64,000 bases of DNA. Source: an uncultured Pseudomonadota bacterium (GTDB taxonomy: Bacteria; Pseudomonadota; Gammaproteobacteria; Burkholderiales; Methylophilaceae). The position numbers and the translations under genes are program-made. The stretch lies in the NCBI GenBank assembly GCA_903846555.1, contig CAINBI010000005.1, positions 1 to 64,000 on the forward strand. Direction: 5' to 3'. Positions 9,715-21,303 of the stretch are shown here, in pieces. The notes beneath the pieces were generated by a model. It saw only the letters and a program-made list of their open reading frames with translations, ran no database searches and had not been told where the DNA came from. Position 1 is the stretch's first letter. Each line of letters begins with the position of its first letter.

Positions 9715-10478
9715 AATCTAACTTCTATGCCGTGTTGTGCCATATATTCTTTGGCTTGTTTAACGGTGTATTCACCATAGTGAAAAATACTGGCCGCTAA
9801 CACCGCATCCGCGCCGCCTTGCTGGACGCCATCGACCAAATGTTGCAAGTTACCCACGCCACCAGAGGCAATAATGGGGATATTAACTGCATCTGAAATC
9901 GCACGATTTAATGGGTTATTAAAACCAATTTTAGTGCCGTCTCTATCCATACTAGTGACTAGCAACTCACCCGCGCCTAAGCTAGCCATGTACTCAGCCC
10001 ATTTCACCGCATCCAAGCCTGTCGCCTTGCGGCCACCATGCGTAAACACTTCCCACTGAAATGGTTTATTGTCCACTTTTTTAGCATCAATCGCCACCAC
10101 TATACATTGCGAACCAAAGCGGTTGGCGGCATCTGCCACCATCTGCGGATTTAATACCGCTGTGGTATTAATACTAACTTTATCCGCACCGGCATTAAGC
10201 AATCGGCGCACATCTTCCACTTCACGCACACCGCCGCCCACTGTTAATGGAATAAACACCTGTGAAGCCACTTGCTCAATAATATGCAGGATTAAGCCTC
10301 GGTTGTCAGAGCTGGCCGTAATATCTAAAAATGTAAGTTCGTCCGCGCCTTGATCATCGTAGCGTTTAGCAATTTCCACAGGGTCGCCCGCATCGCGAAG
10401 CTCAAGAAAGTTGATGCCTTTAACAACGCGACCATCAGTCACATCTAAACACGGAATGATGCGTTTGGCTAAGCCCAT
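9711..10478 (-). CDS. hisF: Imidazole glycerol phosphate synthase subunit HisF
   Basis: [24 protein letters not shown] barrel. Confidence 0.98.
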   Translation of the reverse strand: MGLAKRIIPCLDVTDGRVVKGINFLELRDAGDPVEIAKRYDDQGADELTFLDITASSDNRGLILHIIEQVASQVFIPLTVGGGVREVEDVRRLLNAGADKVSINTTAVLNPQMVADAANRFGSQCIVVAIDAKKVDNKPFQWEVFTHGGRKATGLDAVKWAEYMASLGAGELLVTSMDRDGTKIGFNNPLNRAISDAVNIPIIASGGVGNLQHLVDGVQQGGADAVLAASIFHYGEYTVKQAKEYMAQHGIEVRL

Positions 10479-11215
10479 TAACTCAACTCATCGGCAAGTT
10501 TTTGTGCTGCTGTAAAATCTAAAGTGCCTTCGTAAATTGCGCGACCAGTAATTGCGCCGATAATACCTTCGCTAGCTACCGCACAAAGCTTTCTAACGTC
10601 ATCTAAATTGGTGACGCCGCCAGAAGCAATGACTGGAATACTGAGCGCCTGCGCTAGCGCAACTGTAGCCTCGATATTAACGCCCGTCAGCATGCCATCG
10701 CGGCCAATATCGGTATACACAATCGCATTAACACCATAATCTTCATATTTCTTGGCTAAGTCAATCACATCATGCCCAGTGAGCTTAGACCAGCCATCGA
10801 CTGCAACTTTGCCGTCTTTTGCATCTAAACCAACCATTATTTGGCCAGGAAAAGCACAGCATGCTTCATGCAGAAAGCCAGGATTCTTAACTGCAGCTGT
10901 GCCGATGATGACAAAATCAATGCCGTTATCCAAGTAGCGCTCTATCGTTTCTAAATCACGAATCCCGCCACCCAACTGAATAGGTATGTCATCCCCTACG
11001 GCACTAACGATAGCCTTAATTGCCGCTTCATTCACTGGCTTGCCTGCAAATGCGCCGTTCAAATCAACTAAATGTAAGCGTTTACCTCCACGATCAACCC
11101 AGTGGCGCGCCATTGCGCTAGGGTCTTCAGAAAACACTGTGGATTCTTCCATTAAGCCTTGTTTGAGTCTGACACAATGGCCGTCTTTAAGATCGATTGC
11201 TGGGATAATTAACAT
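10478..11215 (-). CDS. hisA: Phosphoribosylformimino-5-aminoimidazole carboxamide ribotide isomerase
   Basis: [20 protein letters not shown]. Confidence 0.98.
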   Translation of the reverse strand: MLIIPAIDLKDGHCVRLKQGLMEESTVFSEDPSAMARHWVDRGGKRLHLVDLNGAFAGKPVNEAAIKAIVSAVGDDIPIQLGGGIRDLETIERYLDNGIDFVIIGTAAVKNPGFLHEACCAFPGQIMVGLDAKDGKVAVDGWSKLTGHDVIDLAKKYEDYGVNAIVYTDIGRDGMLTGVNIEATVALAQALSIPVIASGGVTNLDDVRKLCAVASEGIIGAITGRAIYEGTLDFTAAQKLADELS

Positions 11216-11315
11216 AGTGTGATGTAGTGTAGTTAGAATTTAAGTAGAAATAAAGAAGCAGTCAATAATTAAAAGTGTTTGATCAAAATATATTGATACA
11301 GTTAGCGAATGCGTT

Positions 11316-11969
11316 TTAAGGCTTCCAGCTTACAAAATTACTTAACATTTGTAAGCCTGCGCCCGCACTTTTTTCGGGATGAAACTGTACTGCAAATAAA
11401 TTATCAGTGGCGATTGCGCTAGTAAAACGCTTTGGATATTCACTGAAGCCAGAAATAATACTGTCATCGGCGGGCTGCACATAATAACTATGCACATAAT
11501 AAAAACGCTCACCGTCGGCAATGTTGTGCCATAAGGCATGTGGTACATTGGGCTTAGCCTGATAAACCTGATTCCAGCCCATGTGAGGAACTTTAAGCTT
11601 TGCACCTTGGCTATCTTTCATATCAGCCGCCGAAAATCGCTTAACATGACCTTTTAACAAATCCAAACCAGCCGCATCACCCTCTTCCGAATGCTCAAAA
11701 AGCATTTGCATACCGATACAAATACCTAAGAATGGCTTATTTTTCGCTGCGTGCAATACGGCATCATGTAGACCACGCGAATCTAATTCCCGCATACAGT
11801 CTGGCATGGCACCTTGGCCAGGAAACACAATGCGCTCTGCATTGGCAATATCCTCAGGATTACTCGTCACCAGTACGGTTTTAGTTGGTGCTACATGCTC
11901 CAAAGCTTTAGACACGGAGCGTAAGTTACCCATGCCATAATCAACCACTGCAATATCTATTTTTTTCAT
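11316..11969 (-). CDS. hisH: Imidazole glycerol phosphate synthase subunit HisH
   Basis: VVDYGMGNLRSV...PFLGICIGMQ...FHPEKSAGAG. Confidence 0.97.
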   Translation of the reverse strand: MKKIDIAVVDYGMGNLRSVSKALEHVAPTKTVLVTSNPEDIANAERIVFPGQGAMPDCMRELDSRGLHDAVLHAAKNKPFLGICIGMQMLFEHSEEGDAAGLDLLKGHVKRFSAADMKDSQGAKLKVPHMGWNQVYQAKPNVPHALWHNIADGERFYYVHSYYVQPADDSIISGFSEYPKRFTSAIATDNLFAVQFHPEKSAGAGLQMLSNFVSWKP

Positions 11970-11995
11970 GTGGCTATATCGTTAGCAATGACCGC

Positions 11996-12583
11996 TTACA
12001 GACTACCTTTGGTAGAAGGCATGATACCTTCCATTCGCGCATCAAACTCAACAGCCATACGCAATGCACGTCCAAAAGCTTTAAAAATTGTTTCGGCTTG
12101 ATGGTGCGCGTTATGGCCTTTAATGTTATCAATGTGCAATGACACGTTGGCATGATTGACAAAACCTTGAAAGAATTCATGGACTAAATCAACGTCGAAC
12201 TCACCTATTTGGGCGCGGGTAAATACGCAGCCAAAAACCAAACCAGGCCGACCTGAAATATCCAATACCACGCGAGATAAGGCTTCATCTAACGGCACAT
12301 AAGCATGTCCATAGCGACGAATGCCTTTTTTATCACCTATTGCCTTTGCAAAAGCCTGGCCTAATGTAATGCCAATATCTTCAACCGTGTGGTGTGCATC
12401 AATGTGCAAATCGCCTTTGGCGTTCACACTAATATCCATCATGCCATGACGGGCGATTTGATCCAGCATGTGGTCTAAAAACCCAATACCAGTATTGAAT
12501 TGAGAAACACCAGTACCATCTAAATTGATAGCAACAGTGATTTGCGTTTCCAAGGTATTTCTGACGACTTCAGCAGTGCGCAT
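11996..12583 (-). CDS. hisB: Imidazoleglycerol-phosphate dehydratase
   Basis: [17 protein letters not shown]...[14 protein letters not shown]. Confidence 0.98.
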   Translation of the reverse strand: MRTAEVVRNTLETQITVAINLDGTGVSQFNTGIGFLDHMLDQIARHGMMDISVNAKGDLHIDAHHTVEDIGITLGQAFAKAIGDKKGIRRYGHAYVPLDEALSRVVLDISGRPGLVFGCVFTRAQIGEFDVDLVHEFFQGFVNHANVSLHIDNIKGHNAHHQAETIFKAFGRALRMAVEFDARMEGIMPSTKGSL

Positions 12584-12734
12584 AATGGTTCACTTAAAGA
12601 AAGTGTAAAGCTAAATGAGAAATGCTATTTTAACCTAAACTAGATGCACTTGGGTTTTTTGGGTGCCCGCATTTCTTGATTGACTAATCAAATTTAGCAA
12701 CTAGGCATCTAATATGCGCCTTTAAGGATAAATA

Positions 12735-12777
12735 ACATGCTCTGCGAGGCAATAAGGACGGGCTTCCTAGAGCATCT
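12735..12777 (-). repeat. 41-bp palindromic dispersed element, copy 3 (reverse orientation)
   Basis: Reverse complement AGATGCTCTAGGAAGCCCGTCCTTATTGCCTCGCAGAGCATGT. Confidence 0.8.
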
Positions 12778-12816
12778 ATTTTCAAGCCCACTTTGTGCAG
12801 TTAAGCTTAAATACAT

Positions 12817-12857
12817 AAAAAAGCCTAGTCAGATACATGATCTTGACTAGGCTCTTT
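12817..12857 (-). terminator. Rho-independent terminator downstream of the hexulose-phosphate synthase gene
   Basis: GAGCCTAGTCA...TGACTAGGCTTTTTT on minus strand. Confidence 0.85.
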
Positions 12858-12958
12858 TACTTACCAGCTCACGCCAATAAGGTTTCTAACGTAATATCTT
12901 TCAAAGAAAATTGAATTTAACGAAAGATACTTCGGTAAGAAACTTCCAATAAGCTAAC

Positions 12959-13813
12959 TTATTGTGCAGCAGCTGGGGCAGCTTCTGTTGCTGCAGGAGC
13001 AGCTTCAGCTGGCGCTTCAACAGCAGGTGCAGCTTCAGCAGCCGGAGCTGATATTTCAGCAGCTGGGGCAACAGCTTCAACTGGTGCTGGTTTTTTACTG
13101 AACATTGTGAACAATGCTAGCAATACTACAGCAGCGATAATCCATGGAAGGAATTTTTTAACGCCACCAGCACTGGCTGAAGCACCGTGTGCAATTGCAG
13201 TGATTTCTGCAGCAGCAGCAGCTGGATCAGTAGCGCCGTAAATAGCAGCGCCAGCAACGATGATTGTTGCGCCTGCATCTTTAACTTGTTGTGTAGTAGC
13301 CGCTTTAACGCCACCAGCAACTGAAATTTCAACGCCTAGGTTTAAACCAGCAACCATTGCTAAGTCATTAAATGGTGTTTGGCCAGCAGCTTGTTGATCT
13401 AAACCAGTATGAACGCCAATGATGTGAGCGCCTAATTTAGCCACTTCTAATGTGCGTGTTTTTTTATCAGCAACGTTGATCAAATCAACTTGTGCTTTTT
13501 TACCATATTTATTAGCAACATCAATGACGCCTTTGATAGTACCAATATCAGCAGTACCTAAAACGGTACAGATATCAGCGCCAGCTTTGTAGAATGGCTC
13601 AGCTTCATAGAAGCCAGCATCCATTGTTTTAAGATCAACTAAGATTTTGTTGTTTGGGAATTTAGCACGTAAAACTTCAAGCAATTTGATACCGTTATGC
13701 TTAATGCATGGTGTACCAATTTCCAAAATATCTACATGTGGAGCAACTTTAGTTGCTAAAGCGACAGTACCGTCGAAATCTAATGAATCTAATGCCATTT
13801 GGGTTTGAGCCAT
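12959..13813 (-). CDS. 3-hexulose-6-phosphate synthase with C-terminal TM helix and Ala/Pro/Glu-rich tail
   Basis: HPS/OMPDC fold DxKxxD motif (DLKTMDAG); EIGTPCIKHNG; then KKFLPWIIAAVVLLALFTMFSKKP and AP-rich tail. ORF track start is a TTG at 13828; GGAGG Shine-Dalgarno supports ATG at 13813. Confidence 0.92.
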   Translation of the reverse strand: MAQTQMALDSLDFDGTVALATKVAPHVDILEIGTPCIKHNGIKLLEVLRAKFPNNKILVDLKTMDAGFYEAEPFYKAGADICTVLGTADIGTIKGVIDVANKYGKKAQVDLINVADKKTRTLEVAKLGAHIIGVHTGLDQQAAGQTPFNDLAMVAGLNLGVEISVAGGVKAATTQQVKDAGATIIVAGAAIYGATDPAAAAAEITAIAHGASASAGGVKKFLPWIIAAVVLLALFTMFSKKPAPVEAVAPAAEISAPAAEAAPAVEAPAEAAPAATEAAPAAAQ

Positions 13814-13833
13814 TGCTACATCCTCCAACTTAA

Positions 13834-13857
13834 AAGTAAATCATTTTTGATTTACTT
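13834..13857. promoter_or_regulatory. Perfect inverted repeat just upstream of the HPS start (5' UTR or operator)
   Basis: AAGTAAATCA-TTTT-TGATTTACTT. Confidence 0.55.
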
Positions 13858-14042
13858 AAGATTAAAATACGAATTGAATAGTTTTTATATTGTGCCGTAA
13901 TAGCACATTGCGAGATGATAACCGTAATCAGCCTGAAATTTCAAACTTTTCATGCATATTTCATTAATTTTTGTATAATTTAATCAAGTTTTATATGGGA
14001 AATTCAGTCAAATCACCGTATATATGCGTTTCAAGTGAGTTT

Positions 14043-15101
14043 TTACAAAAGTTCTTTTAACGCGCTAATAAGTTTTTTTGACTGCGCATCCGTACCAATC
14101 GTGATACGCAAATAAGCAGCAATGCGAATTGGCGATTTAAAATGACGGACGATAATGCTCTTTTCACGTAGTAGAGCGGTGAGTTCTGCGCCACCTTTAA
14201 GCTGATGTTTGGCAAAAATAAAATTTGCACCCGATGGCAACACATCAAAACCCAAAACCGTTAACTCTTTAACTAACCTTTCGCGCGTTTCTATCACTTT
14301 GCTACAGGTTTGCTCAAAATATGTTGCATCTTGCATCGCCGCAATTGCACCTGCGGATGCAAAACGATCTATTGGATAGGAATTAAAACTGTCTTTTACG
14401 CGCATTAAAGCTTCAATTAAATCTGCCGAACCCAATGCGTAGCCGACACGCAAGCCTGCTAAAGAGCGTGCTTTAGAAAAAGTGTGTGTGACTAATAAAT
14501 TAGGGTAACGGTGAATTAAATTAACGGCTGATTCTGTACCAAAATCCACATAGGCTTCATCAATGACCACGACTGACTGTGTGTTTTTTTGTAGTAATGT
14601 TTCAATTTGCATTAAAGCCAGAGGAATACCAGTCGGCGCGTTTGGGTTTGGGAATATGATGCCGCCGTTAAGCTGATCATAATCGTCAATATTGATTGTG
14701 AAATCATCCGCCAAGGCAATGGCTTTATATTCAATATCGTACAAGCCGCAATAAACAGGATAAAAGCTGTAGGTAATATCTGGGAACAGTAAAGGCTTGT
14801 CGTGTTTTAACAAAGCCTGAAAAGTATGTGCCAGCACCTCATCCGAACCGTTACCTACAAATACTTGATTCGCCTTCAAGTGATGCACTTCGGCAATTAC
14901 GGCCTTAAGTGCATCCGAGTTTGGATCAGGGTACAAGCGTAGCGAATCTGCCGCCTCTAACTTCAACGCCTCTAAAACTCTAGGGCTAGGGCCATAGGGG
15001 TTTTCGTTGGTATTGAGTTTGACTAGATCGTCCAGCTTAGGCTGCTCGCCCGGCACATAAGGCGTAAGCTTATGTACGATATCGCTCCAGAGCTTACTCA
15101 T
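14043..15101 (-). CDS. hisC: Histidinol-phosphate aminotransferase
   Basis: [18 protein letters not shown]...[15 protein letters not shown]. Confidence 0.97.
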   Translation of the reverse strand: MSKLWSDIVHKLTPYVPGEQPKLDDLVKLNTNENPYGPSPRVLEALKLEAADSLRLYPDPNSDALKAVIAEVHHLKANQVFVGNGSDEVLAHTFQALLKHDKPLLFPDITYSFYPVYCGLYDIEYKAIALADDFTINIDDYDQLNGGIIFPNPNAPTGIPLALMQIETLLQKNTQSVVVIDEAYVDFGTESAVNLIHRYPNLLVTHTFSKARSLAGLRVGYALGSADLIEALMRVKDSFNSYPIDRFASAGAIAAMQDATYFEQTCSKVIETRERLVKELTVLGFDVLPSGANFIFAKHQLKGGAELTALLREKSIIVRHFKSPIRIAAYLRITIGTDAQSKKLISALKELL

Positions 15102-15105
15102 GGGC

Positions 15106-16425
15106 TTAGGCTGGATCTTTTAGACGATATTCAGCACTACGTGCATGTGCTTGCAGGCCTTCGCCATAAGCTAGCGTAGCTGCCACTTTACCCAGCACTT
15201 GTGCGCCTTCTGCCGACACCATAATCAAGCTGGAGCGTTTTTGAAAGTCATACACACCTAATGGCGATGAAAATCTAGCCGTGCGCGAAGTGGGCAACAC
15301 ATGGTTTGGCCCTGCGCAATAATCACCGAGCGCTTCACAGGTATTTCTACCCATAAAAATAGCCCCAGCATGTTTGATTTTTTTGCTAAAGGCTAGCGGC
15401 TCATCCATCGACAATTCTAAATGCTCAGGTGCAATATAATTGCAAATTTCAGCGGCTTCATCTAAATCGCGGACTTGAATCAATGCGCCACGATCAGTTA
15501 ATGACGTTCTAATAATATCTTTACGTGGCATTTCTTGTACTAGCTTTTGAATGCTGGCGCTTACTTTTTCTAAGAATTCTGCATCTGGGCTTAATAAAAT
15601 CGCTTGCGCCAATTCGTCATGTTCAGCTTGGCTGAATAAATCCATCGCCACCCAATCTGGGTTAGTTTTGCCATCACAAATCACTAGAATCTCTGAGGGC
15701 CCTGCCACCATGTCAATGCCAACAATGCCGAATACGCGGCGCTTTGCGGCGGCAACATAAGCATTACCCGGTCCGACTACCTTATCCACTTGTGGCACAG
15801 TTTCGGTACCGTAAGCCAAGGCGCCAACGCCTTGCGCACCGCCGATGCAGAATACACGATCAACACCAGAAATGGCCGCAGCAGCCAACACCAACTGATT
15901 TCTTTCACCATTGGGCGTAGGCACCACCATGATTAATTCTTTAACACCCGCCACCTTAGCAGGAATAGCATTCATCAATACTGAAGAAGGGTACGCAGCC
16001 TTACCGCCCGGCACATACAAACCTACGCGATCTAATGAGGTGACTTGCTGACCAAGAATCGTACCGTCGGCTTCCGTATAACTCCAAGAGCTCATTAATT
16101 GCTTTTCATGATAAATACGCACGCGATCTGCCGCCACCTGCAAAGCTTCACGCTGATCAACTGGCAGGCCATTTAATGCAGCAATTAGCTCAGCTTGACT
16201 AATTTCAAGCTCGGCTAAATCGGTCGCGCTAGTTTTATCAAAACGGTTGGTATACTCCAACACCGCTGCATCACCGCGCTTTTTAACATCTTTAAGAATA
16301 TTGGCTACCACCTCATCAACGCTATCATCTTGCGCGGTTTCAAAAGCTAGCAATGCTTTAAGTTTGTCGTCAAAATCATCGTCAGTGCTAGAAAAACGTC
16401 GAATATCTATATTCACAGTCATCAC
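15106..16425 (-). CDS. hisD: Histidinol dehydrogenase
   Basis: [28 protein letters not shown]...AGPSEILVI. Confidence 0.98.
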   Translation of the reverse strand: MMTVNIDIRRFSSTDDDFDDKLKALLAFETAQDDSVDEVVANILKDVKKRGDAAVLEYTNRFDKTSATDLAELEISQAELIAALNGLPVDQREALQVAADRVRIYHEKQLMSSWSYTEADGTILGQQVTSLDRVGLYVPGGKAAYPSSVLMNAIPAKVAGVKELIMVVPTPNGERNQLVLAAAAISGVDRVFCIGGAQGVGALAYGTETVPQVDKVVGPGNAYVAAAKRRVFGIVGIDMVAGPSEILVICDGKTNPDWVAMDLFSQAEHDELAQAILLSPDAEFLEKVSASIQKLVQEMPRKDIIRTSLTDRGALIQVRDLDEAAEICNYIAPEHLELSMDEPLAFSKKIKHAGAIFMGRNTCEALGDYCAGPNHVLPTSRTARFSSPLGVYDFQKRSSLIMVSAEGAQVLGKVAATLAYGEGLQAHARSAEYRLKDPA

Positions 16426-16459
16426 CTTAAATCTATTCTCTTAAATTAATTTTTGATGC

Positions 16460-17101
16460 TTATTTAGGCACAATTGCGCTGATAAAAGCATCCATAATCG
16501 GCTGAATTTTTGCTCGATTTAACTTGAGTGAAGCTTGGTTCACCACTAAGCGTGAGCTAATATCGCCAACCTCTTCTACGGCTTTGAGGTTATTAGCGCG
16601 TAAAGTTCCACCTGTACTAACCAAATCAACAATCACATCGGCTAGGCCAACTAATGGGCCTAACTCCATAGAGCCGTAGAGTTTGATTAAATCAACATGC
16701 ATACCTTTTGCGGCAAAGTGTTCACGGGCAGTTTTTACATATTTAGTGACCACTTTTAAGCGTGCGCCACTACGAATAGAAGCAAAGTAATCAAAATCTT
16801 CACGCACCGCCACCATCATTTTGCACTTGGCTATTTGTAAATCGATAGGCTGATACAAGCCTTCGCCGCCATGTTCATCTAATACATCCTTACCGGCAAT
16901 GCCTAAATCAGCCGCGCCGTATTGCACGTAGGTTGGCACATCAGAAGCACGCACAATAATCAAGCGTACATCTCCGCGATTTGTTGCCAGTATCAATTTG
17001 CGTGAAGATTCTGGATCTTCCAGCGCATGAATACCCGCCGCCGCTAACAATGGAACGGTTTCTTCGAAGATGCGACCTTTTGAGAGAGCGATGGTAATCA
17101 T
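16460..17101 (-). CDS. hisG: ATP phosphoribosyltransferase (short form)
   Basis: [18 protein letters not shown]...[14 protein letters not shown]. Confidence 0.97.
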   Translation of the reverse strand: MITIALSKGRIFEETVPLLAAAGIHALEDPESSRKLILATNRGDVRLIIVRASDVPTYVQYGAADLGIAGKDVLDEHGGEGLYQPIDLQIAKCKMMVAVREDFDYFASIRSGARLKVVTKYVKTAREHFAAKGMHVDLIKLYGSMELGPLVGLADVIVDLVSTGGTLRANNLKAVEEVGDISSRLVVNQASLKLNRAKIQPIMDAFISAIVPK

Positions 17102-17104
17102 TTT

Positions 17105-18367
<1,263 letters not shown>

Positions 18368-18700
18368 TTACTTAGCCACGCTTACAGAACTTAATAAAGT
18401 TTGAAGCTCGCCGCTTTCGTACATGGCACGCATAATATCTGAGCCACCCACAAATTCACCGTTAATATACAACTGTGGAATGGTTGGCCAGTTTGCGTAG
18501 ACTTTAATGCCTTCACGCACAGCTTGATCCGCCAGCACATCTACCGAAACGTATTTTGTATTACATGCGTCTAAAATCTGTGTCGCCATGTTAGAAAATC
18601 CACATTGCGGGAATTTAGGATTGCCTTTCATGTACAACACCACTGGGTTAGTGGTGACCGTTTCTTTAATTTTTGCCTGTGCGTCCATTTGAATCTCCAT
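18368..18700 (-). CDS. grxD: Monothiol glutaredoxin (Grx4 type)
   Basis: VVLYMKGNPKFPQCGFSNMA...WPTIPQLYINGEFVGGSDI; CGFS-type active site. Confidence 0.95.
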   Translation of the reverse strand: MEIQMDAQAKIKETVTTNPVVLYMKGNPKFPQCGFSNMATQILDACNTKYVSVDVLADQAVREGIKVYANWPTIPQLYINGEFVGGSDIMRAMYESGELQTLLSSVSVAK

Positions 18701-18784
18701 TGCTTAATATGTTATTTATTTGAATTTAATTGATGAATAAACTGGCTAATTAAAGCCTGATTATTAAAACTCTATTATTGAAAT

Positions 18785-19027
18785 TTAAGCCTTATTCGCC
18801 CACTGTTCTGGTGTATAAGTTTTCATTGATAAGGCGTGAATTTCTGCGCGCATTCTGTCGCCCAAAGCGGCATAAACCAACTGATGCTGCTGCACCATGC
18901 CCTTGCCGACGAATGCGGCGCTTACGACAACTGCCTCAAAATGCGTGCCGTCATCACCTAAAACCTTGATGTATTCGCAAGCTAAATGTTGGGTAATATA
19001 TAACTCTAATTGTTGCGCACTTAACAC
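18785..19027 (-). CDS. BolA family protein (IbaG-like)
   Basis: 80 aa; [43 protein letters not shown]. Confidence 0.93.
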   Translation of the reverse strand: MLSAQQLELYITQHLACEYIKVLGDDGTHFEAVVVSAAFVGKGMVQQHQLVYAALGDRMRAEIHALSMKTYTPEQWANKA

Positions 19028-19060
19028 TGATGAATTACCTTTTTAGTTGAACTGACGAGC

Positions 19061-19891
19061 TTACGCTCTTAATTTATAGCCAGATTTTAACATTTTTAGC
19101 GTAATCAGTGCTAACACTAACAGCGACACACCAACGATGCATAAACTAGTCAGCGGCGAAACATCACCCTTGCCAAAAAAACCATATCTAAAGCCATCAA
19201 TCATGTAGAAAAATGGGTTAAGTTGCGATAGCTTTTGCCAAAATGGCGGCAGCGAATGTATCGAGTAAAACACGCCTGATAAAAACGACAGTGGCATGAT
19301 AATGAAGTTCTGAAATGCCGCCATTTGATCAAAACGATCCGCCCAAATCCCAGCGATGATGCCAAACGTACCTAATAAAGCACTGCCCAATAAGGCAAAA
19401 GCAAATACCAGCAGGGGGTTAGCGATATGAATATCCACAAACCACATTGCAACTAGATAAATACATAAACCCACCACTAGCCCACGGATAATGGCCGCAC
19501 ATAAAAAAGCCACGAAAAATTGAAAATGCGTTAGCGGCGTGAGTAAAACAAATACCAGATTACCCATGACTTTAGATTGTATAAGGCTGGAAGAACTATT
19601 GGCGAAAGCGTTTTGCAGTACAGACATCATGATGAGGCCTGGAATCAAAAATTCGGTGTAAGGCACACCGTTATAAACCTGCACATGACCAGCTAAAACA
19701 TGCGCGAAAATTAACAGGTACAGCAATGCTGTAATCACTGGTGCAGCCACGGTTTGAAAAGCAACGCGCCAAAAGCGTAACAACTCCTTTTTGAGCAGCG
19801 TCCAAGGCCCTCTAAAACCAGCTCCTTTAAAACCAGCGCCACTGAATGAAGTGCTGATATTTGCAGAATTGCTCACTTTAGCGTTATTCAT
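19061..19891 (-). CDS. ABC-2 type transporter permease
   Basis: Polytopic; FLIPGLIMMSVLQNAFANSSSSLIQSKVMGN; overlaps downstream end of ATPase gene. Confidence 0.92.
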   Translation of the reverse strand: MNNAKVSNSANISTSFSGAGFKGAGFRGPWTLLKKELLRFWRVAFQTVAAPVITALLYLLIFAHVLAGHVQVYNGVPYTEFLIPGLIMMSVLQNAFANSSSSLIQSKVMGNLVFVLLTPLTHFQFFVAFLCAAIIRGLVVGLCIYLVAMWFVDIHIANPLLVFAFALLGSALLGTFGIIAGIWADRFDQMAAFQNFIIMPLSFLSGVFYSIHSLPPFWQKLSQLNPFFYMIDGFRYGFFGKGDVSPLTSLCIVGVSLLVLALITLKMLKSGYKLRA

Positions 19892-20793
19892 GAGGTTTTT
19901 CCAACTAATGACAAAAACACATCCTCTAAATCCGCTTCGCTCAGATGCATATCAAGCACTTTAATATGGGCGGCTCTCAAGGCTGACAATACAAATTCTA
20001 TTTGCTCCATATCGCTCAAAGCAAAGGTAAAAATACCATTCTCTTGACTGCGCAATAAACTTTGAAGACTGGCTGGCAAGGTAATGCCACCCAAGGTTAA
20101 TCGTAATTTCTTGCCTGCAAATTTATTCAGTAAATTTGCCGTGCTATCTAGCGCGACTATTTCACCCTGCTTCATCATGCCCACCCGACTACACAAGGCC
20201 TCAGCCTCTTCTAAATAATGCGTGGTAAGAATTATGGTGTGACCCTCAATGTTGAGCTTTTTAATAAACTGCCAAAGCATTTGCCTTAACTCCACATCCA
20301 CACCTGCGGTTGGCTCATCCAATACAATCACCGCTGGTTTGTGCGCTAAAGCTTGTGCAATCAATGCGCGACGCTTCATGCCGCCAGAAAGCTTCCGCAT
20401 ATTAGTGTTTGCTTTATCGGTAAGACCCAATCCTTCAAGAATCTCATCGACCCAAGCATCATTTTCTTTGCCACGTCCGAAATAACCCGCTTGAAATCGC
20501 AACATTTCACGCACATTAAAAAATGGATCAAACACTAGCTCTTGCGGCACCACGCCTAATAGTTGTCGGGCTTGTTGATATTGATTAACCACATCAAAAC
20601 CCATCACAGAAATATCACCTGCGGTAGGCTTGATTAAGCCAGCAAGAATGCTAATTAAAGTAGACTTACCGGCACCATTCGGGCCTAATAAAGCAAAAAA
20701 CTCACCTTGCTCTATGGTTAAATCAATACCTTTGAGCGCGTGTAGGCTACCAAATTTTTTATGTATATCATTGATTCTAATTGCAGGATTCAT
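19888..20793 (-). CDS. ABC transporter ATP-binding protein
   Basis: LLGPNGAGKSTLISIL, LSGGMKRRALIAQAL, VIVLDEPTAGVD. Confidence 0.95.
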   Translation of the reverse strand: MNPAIRINDIHKKFGSLHALKGIDLTIEQGEFFALLGPNGAGKSTLISILAGLIKPTAGDISVMGFDVVNQYQQARQLLGVVPQELVFDPFFNVREMLRFQAGYFGRGKENDAWVDEILEGLGLTDKANTNMRKLSGGMKRRALIAQALAHKPAVIVLDEPTAGVDVELRQMLWQFIKKLNIEGHTIILTTHYLEEAEALCSRVGMMKQGEIVALDSTANLLNKFAGKKLRLTLGGITLPASLQSLLRSQENGIFTFALSDMEQIEFVLSALRAAHIKVLDMHLSEADLEDVFLSLVGKTS

Positions 20794-20849
20794 TTAAATG
20801 ATGCGCTAAAAATAAGACGATAAATGATGTCGCTTGTTAGTTAAAAAAC

Positions 20850-20887
20850 GGCTTGCATGCCAATAAGCATGTACAAGCCGTTTGAAC
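20850..20887 (-). terminator. Terminator-like hairpin downstream of the mla gene run
   Basis: AAACGGCTTGTACATGC...GCATGCAAGCCGTTTTTT on minus strand. Confidence 0.7.
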
Positions 20888-20948
20888 TAACATTAACATG
20901 GCGACGTGACTATGATTAACAATAAACTTGAACTGGAAAAGCCAGCTT

Positions 20949-21242
20949 TTAGCTCTTACTAGTTGGGATAAATGCTGAGACGCCGTATAGCTCGGCTAAA
21001 CTATTTAAGTTTTCTGGCAAGTTGGCAAAGTAGATTTTACAGCTTGAGGCCAACGCACGACGCTGCCATTCCATTATCAAACTCAATGTAGCGGTATCAA
21101 CATCGGTCACCGCTGAAAAATCCACCTCTAAATTAGCGGGCATTTCAAAGGCATTGCTTTCACTCAATATCTCATTCGCGTTATCTATCAACACTTCGCC
21201 TGAAACTTGCCATTGATTTGTTTGCTGCTTGATATGAGTCAT
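20949..21242 (-). CDS. mlaB: STAS-domain protein, MlaB
   Basis: VDFSAVTDVDTATLSLIMEWQRRA; position after mlaC. Confidence 0.88.
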   Translation of the reverse strand: MTHIKQQTNQWQVSGEVLIDNANEILSESNAFEMPANLEVDFSAVTDVDTATLSLIMEWQRRALASSCKIYFANLPENLNSLAELYGVSAFIPTSKS

Positions 21243-21303
21243 ATTGAGTATATTTTTATTCGGTTTTTAACAGGTTTGAATACCGTAATCATTAATGTTA
21301 GAT

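Noticed and set aside
13814-13828. TTG start giving a 289-aa HPS
   Set aside because: The Shine-Dalgarno GGAGG lies within this extension and is well spaced for the ATG at 13813.
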